From assembly GCA_029532625.1 (NCBI GenBank), contig JARFXM010000011.1, forward strand, positions 2,418,001 to 2,482,000: DNA of 64,000 nt, written 5' to 3'. The DNA comes from Lomentospora prolificans. Its lineage: Eukaryota > Ascomycota > Sordariomycetes > Microascales > Microascaceae. The notes beneath the pieces are model-generated. The model was not told the origin of the DNA, did not search any database, and was given only the letters and a program-made list of their open reading frames with translations. Position numbers and translations under genes: made by a program. Below, piece after piece: positions 46,953-56,525 of this stretch (the first letter of the stretch is position 1; each line of letters begins with the position of its first letter).

Positions 46953-47609
46953 GGAACGCATAGAACTATGAACTGACCAGGGCACTTTTACAAAGCCGGA
47001 TCAACGTGAAAGTACGGTATCTTCCATCAAAACATCCTACTCATACCGTTTCCAGGCTGAAGCCTATTGTTTCCGAGAGGAGACAGCCCGCAGTTCCCCA
47101 AGGGCGCCCCCATATCAGGCGCGCAGATCGCAATAACGGGGTTTGTGATCGATGTGCAGTGCGCGGCCTGGTTTAACTCTGGGGCTATCACGATGGAGAG
47201 ATTCTCTCTCTTTTTTTTTAATGAGTATTACACCCCCATGAGCACGGATTCCGGCACTCTGGCGGGAGAGGAATAATACACTCGAGTTGAGTAGTTTTGA
47301 TTCGTAATGATATCATTGATAAACCTTGATGGTCGGTTGTCTAACAAGTAACAAGGGGAAAAAAACTCCAGTTGCGCCTCGCTTTCCACGGGTATCTATC
47401 TCAAGTATCCTCCCAAACCCAGTTCCCAAAACACGACAGATACCCTCCCTGAATAGGTTTGACAAAAGAAACAATGAAAAGCAGAATGTGTGTAGAGTGT
47501 ATATACATCGTTGAGGTCTCTTGGTATGTTCTTATGGCGAAAGAGTCCTTCTCGGATCAAAAGCCCGGTTAAGGTGGTAGCAGGCAGTGTCTCAAAGCTG
47601 AAGGATCAG
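46953..47609. other. Convergent 3' region
   Basis: 657 bp between the 3' ends of bet4 and the PHO89-type gene. Short frames only, none convincing. Confidence 0.5.
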
Positions 47610-49737
47610 CTATACAGCAGTTGTCCAGCTAGGCGCATTGAGGATGATAGCCATCATGCTGCCGGAGAGCAAGGCTGTGACAGGCAAGGTTATAATCCAA
47701 CCAAAGTAGATAAAGCCGACGAGGCGTGGGTTGATACATCGCCAGTCGCCGTTTGCGAGGCCAACCCCCACGGTTGCGCCACAGATACATTGAGTCGTCT
47801 ATTTACACGTTAGCAAAAACGCCCTTGTAACGGAGGCATACGGGATATATGGAACTTACGGAAACGGGAAGAGCCAGCCTAGTAGCCATCAAGACGGTAA
47901 TGGCACTCGCCAGCTCCATACAAAAGCCTCTCGATGGCGAAATCAAGGTCAAGCGATTACCCAGGTTCCTCATGACATGATATCCATACGTCAACAAGCC
48001 CAGGACAATCGCTCCACCGCCGAGACACAAGATCCAGATCGGCACACCGACCTGCATCGGGACCTTGCCGTGCAGCCAAACCTCGTATGCCGTCGACAGC
48101 GGGGCAACAGAGTTGGAAACGTCGTTGGCGCCGTGGACAAAGCTGGCCGCCGCCGCGGTCAGGATCTGGAGAAAGCTGTACGCGTGCTCGGCCCGATTGT
48201 CGTAGCGTGGCGCCTTGGAGTGCATGGTTGCTATGTCCCAGGTCAGAATGGAGTTGATCTTTTGGAGGCGAATGACGTCTTGTTCGAGGCCGTGGAGGAG
48301 GATGCGGTTGACCTTCCACAGGAACACTTTGGGTTTCGTCCAGTGCCCGGGCGGTCTGGGGGGGACTAAATCGTTTTTAGGGGTATCGGAGCGGGTTGAA
48401 GAGGAGGAGGAGGAGACGGCGGCGGCGGCGCGCGAAGTCGTAGGGGGAATCGCTTGCGCGGGAGGCGGGAGTATAAAGTCGTCATCATTATCGAGAAAGA
48501 CGGGAGGAGAGCCATCGGGGCTGGTTTGCACAGATTTGAGCAGGGTATCAGAAGCTCGGACGTATTCGAGCTCTTCGGGCGTGAGGTGGCCCTGGTAGTA
48601 GTTCTTGATGATCACCTTGTTGAACCCTGGTGGTGTTGGGGGTGGCGCGGGGCGTGAGAGCAGGAACGGTCCCTTCCATGCCATGTACCATTTAAGAGGC
48701 CAATCTTCACACATGATCCGGCGCCAGAGGTAGGGGAGAAGGAAGAGAGCGGCGCCGAGACCAGCCGCACCCGCGATAGAGAAGACGAGGAGAATCATGA
48801 GCTCGGGGGAGGGTTCTTCAACGACCTGAACCCCTTTCCAGGCAACAAGCACTAAGAATTGCATTAGCAGGCATATCCTACGCAAGCGTCCAAAGTTGTG
48901 GAGCAGTACATACTCGTCAAGGCGCCAACCGTAATGAAGCTATAGATTGGAATGGAGTACAATGCATTTCTCACAGCATGTTGCCTGGCAAGCACTGCAG
49001 CCCTGGTGAAGATGAAGAGAAAAGCGCCCAAAAAGCCGGCGATACCTGGCGCAACTATCCAAGCGAGGAACACTTGCGACACGCCGCGGATACTCCAGTT
49101 GATCTTTGTGATGCCTACCGATGCAGTGGCAGCGCCCACTAGGCCACCAATGGTTGAATGAGTCGTGGATACGGGCAGGCCGTAGCGGGTGGCAATGGAA
49201 AGAAAGATGGCGGAGCCAAAGACAGTGCACATCATAGCGAGAAGGAGGACGGAAGGATGTTCGGCGTAGAGATTCGGGTCGATGATTTTGGTGCGGATGG
49301 TGTCGGCAACGCGAGAGCCAACAGAGACGGAGCCGGCAAACTCGGTGAAGGAGGCAACGAGGACGGCTTGCTTCATGGTGAGGCAGCGCGAGGAAATGGA
49401 CGTGGCGAATGAGTTGGCCACATCGTTTGCACCTGAGAGGCGCAGAGTTAGCGTTTAGGCCGAAGGATAAAAGGACTTTCGAACAGCTGTCTAGAAGTCT
49501 GGCGGCGCCCGGAACGGTGAAGTGGTCAAGTTTCCGGGAGCCGGGAGCACAGACACCGGCGACCAAGCCCGTCATGACATGTTTCCCCCCCTCCAAAAAA
49601 AAAAAAAAAAAAAAAGAAAGCAAAAAAAAGAAAAGGCGTCTCGAAAGAGTGAGGAACTCACCAATATTCCATGCATCAATGAAGGCCAGGATGGCCGTGA
49701 TGACAAACACGTAGGTGTACTGCTCGAGGGCAGCCAT
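47610..49737 (-). CDS. pho89: Inorganic phosphate symporter, PiT/PHO-4 (PHO89) family
   Basis: Four exons: 49737-49662, 49432-48914, 48851-47860 and 47798-47610, 591 residues. Splice borders are GTGAGT/CTCAG, GTATGT/CTTAG and GTAAGT/AATAG, with agreeing phases. The start is MAALEQYTYVFVITAILAF. The two internally repeated PiT signatures are present, GANDVANSF early and GANDVSNSVAPL late, as are the conserved VSTTHSTIGGL and the C-terminal TTQCICGATVGVGLANGDW. A long hydrophilic central loop, rich in Pro, Ser and Ala, separates the two membrane halves, as usual in this family. Yeast Pho89 is a high-affinity Na+/phosphate symporter of the plasma membrane, normally induced by phosphate starvation; Neurospora PHO-4 is the equivalent. 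Intron 1 is long (229 nt) and holds the 21-nt poly-A/T run at 49595-49615. Confidence 0.92.
49595..49615. repeat. Poly-A homopolymer, 21 nt (intron of PHO89-type gene)
   Basis: Run of 21 A on the plus strand followed by more A-rich sequence. On the transcribed strand it is a poly-U tract within intron 1. Confidence 0.95.
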
Positions 49738-51771
49738 CTCGTCTGGCCAAAGCCTCGAGAGGGGTTCTTCGTAGGTGTGAGTTGTTTTAGAATCAAAATG
49801 AGTACCCGGCGACTAGGAGATCCATCGCTAATACCAACAAGTCCAAGACATCGCCGACAAGATGGGCTCAGAAGAGGTTGAGAGCTTAGAAGACCAGCGA
49901 CGATCGACAACGTACCAAGTGCCTAACCACTTAATACATCACCAAGACCGTATTGAGATCCGAGATGTCGTTGAGAATCCGCGGGGGGGCAAGACATGGT
50001 CAAGTCAAGGTTCGGGAAGGCGGGGAGAGGGCACAAAGATAAGTTGTAGGCTTCGGTGTCAACTATGGTCCCATCGTTGAGCCTAGTGGAGCCAAGAGGG
50101 AATGCGATCCAATACGCAGGATAGGAGTGGGAGCGTGGCCAACGTGCTGGACTTCGCAACCAGGCCCTTGGGACCAGAGCACCCTGCTCTTCGGTGGGGG
50201 GTTGAAAAAGCCCCTAGGAGGGGTGCCAAGATAAGACAGGCTCGAACTCTGGTGCCTGGCTCTTCCGAATCCAACTCGGGTACGGGGTAAGTCTCCCGCT
50301 CTTTTGGGGCTAGAGCTGGCAGTTAGCGAGCTAATATTCTAACGGATCCGCAGAGCTTGGACTCCCAAAGCGGCATCGATGGTAGAGGTTTGAAGAAAGA
50401 AGAGCACAGGGCCAGCTTGCACAGACATGGAGACCAACGAGCATACAGAGTCTGCATGACTCTTCGATCAACGGAAAGAGGGTGGAAGAAGAAAAAGCAA
50501 AGGAAAAAAAAGGCTCGTTGAACCAGTTTATGCGCAAGAACTGAGCCACCCGTCGGTGGCCCGAATTGGGCGCAGAGGCTTTTTCCTCGCGCGCGAAGAG
50601 TTGAGCCCGACAATCTGGTCGGAGACAGGAAAGGGAAAGAGCGGACGTCGTTGGTGCAAGCTCCTGCCGTCGGCCAATCATCGCTTCCAACTCGGCCACG
50701 ACCTCAAATCTTATTCCCGATCCGACCAAGCTTGGCCCCCACGCCACGCCACACAATGCAGGCAAAACCGCAACCTCGACATATCGTAAACTATTCCCAC
50801 CTACCTCTTGACCTTCGTGTAGCCAGCTTCTTCTATTCGACGTCCTCCCTCGTCACCTCCCACCGCCGCCACCGTTTTGAACTCCTCCCTCTCCCTCCCG
50901 CCCTCGCCCAGTGGTGCTCATATCTCTAGCCCCTTTAACGGTCTTGGCCGCCTGAATTTATGCGTCTGCTGTGGAATCCATCATATCATGCCCATCATCC
51001 CACGGGCCAGTGCCCATGTTGGACCTCTCCCAGCCCGTTCCACGCTCGATCTAATAATATACCACAACGTGCACGTCGTCCCCTTGTCGGGTCTGCATTG
51101 TTCAACCAGAGCGCCCAATCCAATCCACATGATCCAGCTAGCCGGGTCCATCGTGCAGAGTTCCAACCCACGAGGCGACGTTATAGTGTGTGCGATCTCG
51201 AAACCCCCTGCATGTCTTGGGCGGGGAAGGGGAGCTTTTATTGATTCGTAGGATTGTAGAAAATCGAACGGCTTCCGACGCCAAGGGGACAGAAACGATC
51301 AAAAGAAAGAACGCTACGGGAAGAAACGTGCAGCGACCCTCGATCCTCAACGGCTAGCAATCCATCTTTCACTGTGATCTTCCAAGCCATGGATATATCA
51401 GCCGCAGCCAGGAGCTGCCCAGCCAAGTCTGTGGCTGGCGTGTCTGGTGACATGTTATGAGGGCACCCGAAGCGTGGGACCATACCGCGAATTTAGGTGG
51501 ATACGAGTAAAGAACGCGGAAATAGAGCCATCAAGGTAGCGGCCGTAACGGACGCTTCAAACCACATTGAGTAAAATGTGAGAGCAAGGTGGACCAAAGC
51601 ATAATAGCACTATTAACCATAGCAGCAGGAGGATGGACGCACGTTGCAGTCAAGCACAAAGCTGTGTTGATCTCGAAAAGACTGGTTAAGAAACAAAGAA
51701 AGAAAAAAAAAAAAAACGTGGGAATCAGAGCGCACCGACGTCCTGTTGTGCCTTCTTGGAACACTCGCCTC
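49738..51771. other. Intergenic, nothing recognised
   Basis: About 2 kb with short frames only (up to 144 codons, none with motifs). The promoter of the PHO89-type gene should lie at its left end. Confidence 0.45.
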
Positions 51772-52380
51772 CTACTCCGCATACGCTCCCTCTTCGGAGC
51801 GTGCCCAACCGCTTGCCTTGGTCTTGATTCCCCTGTGCACTCGTTTAATGCTAGGAGGGCTGCGTTTCATCTTTTCTTCCGCCTCGGCTTGCAATCTTCC
51901 CTTCCATTCCGAGCTGTCCAATCGCAGCGAGACATCCCTAGGGATCAAACCTAAGTCTTTCCTCTCTAGAAATTCTCCTGCCCTCTTTAAAGCCTCGGCA
52001 GGTGCCTTGGACCGGAGTCGGAAGGGAGGAGGTGGCCCGACAAGCTGGCGACCCTCGGAGTGCGGGCCAGGATTGCCAGCATGGGACGGGATGGTGGGAT
52101 CGGATTGGCGAAAAGCGCAAAGAACGGAATGACTCTTGGAAGGACTCAGGGTATTCTTAACCTTTTCTAGAAAAGCCCCGCCGGTGCTATTATGCGACAT
52201 GTTTACCGGCTTCTTGAAAGGCACCAAGTTTTCATCAACGGTGAACGACTTGCCTTTCAAATTCTCAGGTCCAGATCCGACGCCGACATCACTTCCGAAG
52301 ACGTCCCAAACGGAGAAGTCATTTGAATCGGGCCTCTTCACAATTTCATGGCTCATGATTCCATCCTTGGCCGCAGTCGC
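51772..52380 (-). CDS. Downstream frame, probable C-terminal exon of the nucleotidyltransferase gene
   Basis: The frame reads ATAAKDGIMSHEIVKRP ... to a stop at 51772 (202 codons from 52380; first Met at 52356). It follows the TAG of the upstream gene without a gap and in the same frame. A 69-nt intron (52449-52381: GTGACG donor, CATAACG possible branch, TTTAG acceptor) would remove that TAG and fuse the two into a 555-residue protein. Otherwise it is a separate small gene starting at 52356. The product is hydrophilic, with a Lys/Arg-rich C-terminal part, and no family is recognised. Coding status rests on the open length and the position. Confidence 0.45.
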   Translation of the reverse strand, partial: ATAAKDGIMSHEIVKRPDSNDFSVWDVFGSDVGVGSGPENLKGKSFTVDENLVPFKKPVNMSHNSTGGAFLEKVKNTLSPSKSHSVLCAFRQSDPTIPSHAGNPGPHSEGRQLVGPPPPFRLRSKAPAEALKRAGEFLERKDLGLIPRDVSLRLDSSEWKGRLQAEAEEKMKRSPPSIKRVHRGIKTKASGWARSEEGAYAE

Positions 52381-53508
52381 CTAAACTTGGGGCGACGGGG
52401 TCGGGCCATCATTCTTCTGGACATCGTTATGAGAAGTCTCTACCGTCACCTGGCTCATTTTTATCGACCGACGTAGACCTCGCGTCAGCTGGACCTGTAC
52501 AGCGAATTCTGCCAGCATCTCTGGGTACTGCGACCAAGTGGCCATACGATGATGGGCCGCTTTGAGCACCTCGATAGAGCTGCACTTGATCTCTTCACGG
52601 ATTGCCGAGGACGTCATCGCAACTCGATTATCGTCATCGGTCGCGAGGACGAAACGAATGCTTCCACGGTTGGGGAGCAGCCTCTCGCATATGTAGTTGC
52701 CTTTGGTGCTCGATCGAATGGATTCCAGCTCCTCTTGGACCAGACTACGGTATTTCGGATCCATCATGTGAGCAGGAATATTCGAAGCAACATCCACGTT
52801 GATGCACGCCATCTCACGAAGGCCCGGAGCCGTGTCGACGTGGGACCAAGGCGTGGCATTGGGGAGAGGGACCATAAAAAATTCAGGATCGGGCCGATAG
52901 TCTGCGTCGGATGTGACGAAGTCATGGCAGGCCCATAGGTTAATGTCGGGGAGGGATCCAGACGCGATTTTAGACAAGCCAACAACTTGGACGAAATGGA
53001 CGTCGTAACCGAACTTGCGTGCCTTTTCGACAAACCGAGATCGGAAACGCCACCATTCAATTTCAGCTTTGGCAAAATACCAGATGTTTTCGTGGGAGGG
53101 CGGGTTATCACCCGTCCACAGACGAAGCCGCTGCTCCTGAGAAAATCGAATCTCGAGGTCACAGTCCTTTGATTTTGTACCCAGAGACCGGTCATCTGTG
53201 ATGAGAACAATGGTCCCGATAACGTTCAAATCGCGTCCCACGCCAGCGAGAACTTGTCGGAGAAGCTTCATATGACCCTTGTGAGGAGGATTGAAATCTC
53301 CGGGATATAGGAGGATGGTGTTCCTGACGCCCTTTCGAAGGAAGGGGATATTGAGGTCAGAAGGTGGCCTGACAATGGATGGAACGAACAAGTCGTCCGG
53401 CCCTAGGGTGATATCCCGAACAAACTCGCCGAGGGGGATCTTCTCAACGGCGACGGGCCACTGGGCAGGATCTGGAACCTGCATCGACAGTGGAACTTGG
53501 CTCGACAT
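52381..53508 (-). CDS. Cytidylyltransferase/NMNAT-like nucleotidyltransferase
   Basis: A 375-residue frame starts at MSSQVPLSMQVPD. Near residues 65-80 it has LLYPGDFNPPHKGHMKLL, the G-x-F-x-P-x-H-x-G-H core of the nucleotidyltransferase superfamily (NMN adenylyltransferases, cytidylyltransferases, pantetheine-phosphate adenylyltransferase). Towards the C-terminus it has VAMTSSAIRE, resembling the ISSTxIR motif that contacts the triphosphate. The central part (FVQVVGLSKIASGS) matches the substrate-side region in form only. The length exceeds a typical NMNAT (about 280 residues), so the exact substrate is uncertain. It may be a fungus-specific member rather than the housekeeping NAD enzyme. 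The frame ends at TAG (52383-52381) but is followed in phase by another open frame. Confidence 0.8.
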   Translation of the reverse strand: MSSQVPLSMQVPDPAQWPVAVEKIPLGEFVRDITLGPDDLFVPSIVRPPSDLNIPFLRKGVRNTILLYPGDFNPPHKGHMKLLRQVLAGVGRDLNVIGTIVLITDDRSLGTKSKDCDLEIRFSQEQRLRLWTGDNPPSHENIWYFAKAEIEWWRFRSRFVEKARKFGYDVHFVQVVGLSKIASGSLPDINLWACHDFVTSDADYRPDPEFFMVPLPNATPWSHVDTAPGLREMACINVDVASNIPAHMMDPKYRSLVQEELESIRSSTKGNYICERLLPNRGSIRFVLATDDDNRVAMTSSAIREEIKCSSIEVLKAAHHRMATWSQYPEMLAEFAVQVQLTRGLRRSIKMSQVTVETSHNDVQKNDGPTPSPQV

Positions 53509-54540
53509 GGTGTCTTGAGCTCGATTCGTCTTTCCGGGGCACTATTAGGAAATCCCATCCAGGTGAGCCATCAGTCGGCCAAGGAGAGAGAGGACATGGA
53601 ACATACGTATTATACTGAAAGGGAACGACGAGAAATAGCCTCGACCACCCTTTGTTAAGGGAGACTTATGACAGCGGTATGTATGTATCAACGGTTTTCG
53701 TCTTTTCTTTTCTTCCTTTCGCCCACTTTGTCTACCTAAGAAGAATCAGTCTCGCATTTCAGTCCCAGAGAGGGGGGGAAATCGGCTTGGAAACCGAGGA
53801 ACTGGCTCAACTTACTTGACAAGCTGGATCTGTATACCAGGAGAAGAATAAACCAAGTCAGGTTCAGAGAAGAGCCGCTGGTTGTTTTTTTCCAAGCAGG
53901 AATCTGGGGAGAAAGCTATGATCCTCAGGGTTTCGTCTCTGGGAAAGGCTCAGATTCAAGTCACGTCTGAGGAAGAGGATAAAAAGGATCGACACTTGAT
54001 ATACCGGGGAAACGTTTAATCTTACCCGAAACGCCCTCAAGTGAGACAAGGCGATGATCCGAGATGACAAGAAGTCAAAGACGGATGGTTCTTTGGTCAA
54101 GAGAGTCAAGGAGAGTGAATATTCTTTGTAGATGGGTGGTATGGCTCCAGGTAAAGTTAGGAGGAAGGGGCTCAGTGCTCTCAGGGGCTTATGTACAGCT
54201 GGGTTGCCATCTGGCTGGGTGGTTGGTCTGGTCCGCGCCATGGTGAGGGTCTAGGACATAGCCTGAGGCGATCGTCATGGAGGTGGAACGGTTTGAGCTC
54301 TCACGTTGTTTGCTACGGTGGTGAACAGCACATACTGATATGTAGTGAAGGCTACATGGTGGTATGTAGTCATCACATATAGGGTTACATGGTGTAAGTT
54401 GAGGTGAGATGTAGTGCAAGTTCAGGAATGTGTGGTCCTAGGTTATGATGATGTCTGGTGATAGTTGGAGGAGTATGGGGGAGGAGAGTGGTCTTATATA
54501 GTTGTGATACTTGGAGCAAGGAGCACAGCTAATTTGGGAG
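53509..54540. other. Intergenic 5' of the nucleotidyltransferase gene
   Basis: No gene recognised. From about 54300 to 54440 short repeated words (tacatggtg, gtatgtagt, gtagtg) recur, giving locally repetitive sequence just before the 50-nt repeat array. Confidence 0.45.
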
Positions 54541-55410
54541 GCCTGGATCATTGCCTTTCACTTGAACGAGAAGAGGATAGCCTATCTAAAAGTTTGAATC
54601 ACTGCATTCCCAGTGAGGTGGGATAATATCTATGTTTAGCCCTAGATCACTGCCTTCCAAGAAAAGGAGTTTGACACCAATTTGGGAGTGCTGCTTTCTT
54701 AAGAGGGCGATATATATATATATATGCTCTTTAGCAACCTTGCATCACCACCTCATAGTTAGGAATAGAGTAATATCTAATTCAGTGTTCCTGAAGACCC
54801 ACCTTCCTAGTAAGATAATCGCACATACGCTTTACCCGCCTTGGAGTATCGCCTTCTAGTTAGTTAGGGATGGAGTGGTGTCCTATTGAGTGATACTAGA
54901 GAGCTGACTTTCAGTAGTCTTAGATGACTACTTCAACTAGAAAGCGAGAGGTTGTCTTCTTTCATCATTGCTTAATGGTGTATGTGGAAGTTATTGTGAG
55001 AGCAGTGGAGCTGAAGAAAGACAGGTAAATGTTGTATGGAGAGGTGGACCTTAGACAGTACCTGTTCGCTATGATCAACTATCTCCTATTGAAGAACAAG
55101 AGCACATCCTATTCAATAACTATATCACCAACTTCTATTAACAGGATAAGCGCACCCATTCGAGAATCTTGTATTACTGCCTTTAAGAGCAAGTGGACAT
55201 CCTATATTTGGTAGTTCTACATCACTTCTCTCTATCTAAGAGGGCAAGAAGATATCTCATCTGATAGATTCAATGTTCTGTTGCTACCTTGACTTCAAGA
55301 GAAAAGAGGACACCCAATATAACAAGTCAAGATCCTTCAATGTTGCCTTCTTCTAACAGGGAAGAGAGCATCCAACCCGATTACTCCAGGTCATCCCCAT
55401 TGCATTCATT
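54541..55410 (+). repeat. Degenerate tandem array of about 50-nt units
   Basis: A motif close to ATCACTGCCTTCTAAGAG followed by GAGGACATCCTAT recurs with a spacing of roughly 40-60 nt. Anchors were seen at about 54547, 54598, 54646, 54691, 54748, 54799, 54849, 54904, 54967, 55077, 55138, 55177, 55225, 55284, 55343 and 55399. Copies are strongly diverged and have no shared reading frame. A short (TA)n tract (54711-54725) interrupts one unit. It looks like an old minisatellite; the function is unknown. Confidence 0.7.
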
Positions 55411-56087
55411 TAACCCGAGTACAGGCCTTAGATACTAGCCCGAGAAAAGAAGAGAGTCGGATCAAAGTGTCAAACGGCTGGTTGGACCGGACGGAGCCGG
55501 GATCCGACGATGGAGATGACGGATTTGTACCTCAAAATGATTCATGTCCCGCGCACTGACAACCAAGGCCGAGCGCAACCGACAAAAATGCACTTGGGCG
55601 TAAATGAGCATCGTTTTCCAGATATACATTATAATCCAATAAAATTTACAATGACCGATAGGGTCCCGCTAAAGAGATGCGACGACGCTCCACCACATGC
55701 TTCAATGGAGGCGGGGCAGAGCCAGCGAGCGAGCCGACCACTCTCGGAAACCAAAAGGAGCGCCAGCATCAATGATCACTGGCCCCCTTCCACACCGAGC
55801 ACGAGACCGTCCCGCGAACCTCTAACACGTCCCGTCGCAAACCTCCCTCCCACCTCGTTTCTCTCTTAGTTCTCCGTAATCTGTCTCTCTTGGAGGACAC
55901 GCGATAATCTTACCCTCTACCACCAAATCGAACCCCGCGCTTCTCCGAAGAAGTAGAGCCAAGTGCTGCGGAACCCCACGAATTTCCCCCGCACCACCGA
56001 ATTTAGCCCCTGGGCACGTAAAAGAACGCAAAAACACAACGAACGAGCTACGGAGAAAACGGTGCAAATCCCTGTACGAAGAAAACC
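55411..56087. other. Intergenic and 5' region of coactosin-like gene
   Basis: No gene recognised. The 5' leader and promoter of the coactosin-like gene are expected in the pyrimidine-rich stretch 55790-56080. Confidence 0.45.
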
Positions 56088-56525
56088 ATGTCCGGCCTCA
56101 ACTCCCCCGAGATCGCTAGTGCATACGATGCCGTCCGCTCGGACAAAGACTCGACAGACTGGCTCCTCATCGGCAACGGCCCTACGGGCAACCAGCTCAC
56201 GCTCACCAAGACCGGGAGCGGTGGTCTCGAGGAGCTCAAGAAGGAGCTGGACGATAGCCAGGTGCAGTATGCGTACGTGAGGGTGGAGTACGCCAACGAC
56301 TCCGAGAGCAAGCGGGTCAAGTTCGTGCTCGTCATCTGGATCGGCAATAGCACGAAAGTGATGAGGAAGGCGAGGGTCAGCATTGAGAGCGGAGAGGTCA
56401 AGAAGGTGTTGAGCCACCACAGCATACAGGTTGATGCCAACGACAAGTCCGACTTGGAGGAGAAGGACATCGTTGCCAGGCTGAGGAAAGCTGGCGGTGC
56501 CGACTACAACGGCGGTAGGGGTTAG
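56088..56525 (+). CDS. Coactosin-like ADF-H domain protein
   Basis: Single exon, 145 residues, starting MSGLNSPEIASAYDAVRSD. The whole protein is one ADF-homology domain with the coactosin pattern: an N-terminal helix (EIASAYDAVRSD), the strand DWLLIG, and a core segment with YAYVRVEYANDSESKRVKFVLVIW. The long helix KARVSIESGEVKKVL precedes a short acidic linker (DKSDLEEKD). Coactosins bind F-actin and slow capping; they act in the cytosol and actin cortex. The C-terminal tail GGADYNGGRG is usual for fungal members. The Kozak-like context (accATGtcc) and the complete domain from the first Met support this start. Confidence 0.88.
   Translation: MSGLNSPEIASAYDAVRSDKDSTDWLLIGNGPTGNQLTLTKTGSGGLEELKKELDDSQVQYAYVRVEYANDSESKRVKFVLVIWIGNSTKVMRKARVSIESGEVKKVLSHHSIQVDANDKSDLEEKDIVARLRKAGGADYNGGRG

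Noticed and set aside
50200..50290. B-box-like GAGTTCGAGCCT on the minus strand, possible tRNA
   Set aside because: No acceptor, D or anticodon stem can be paired around it.
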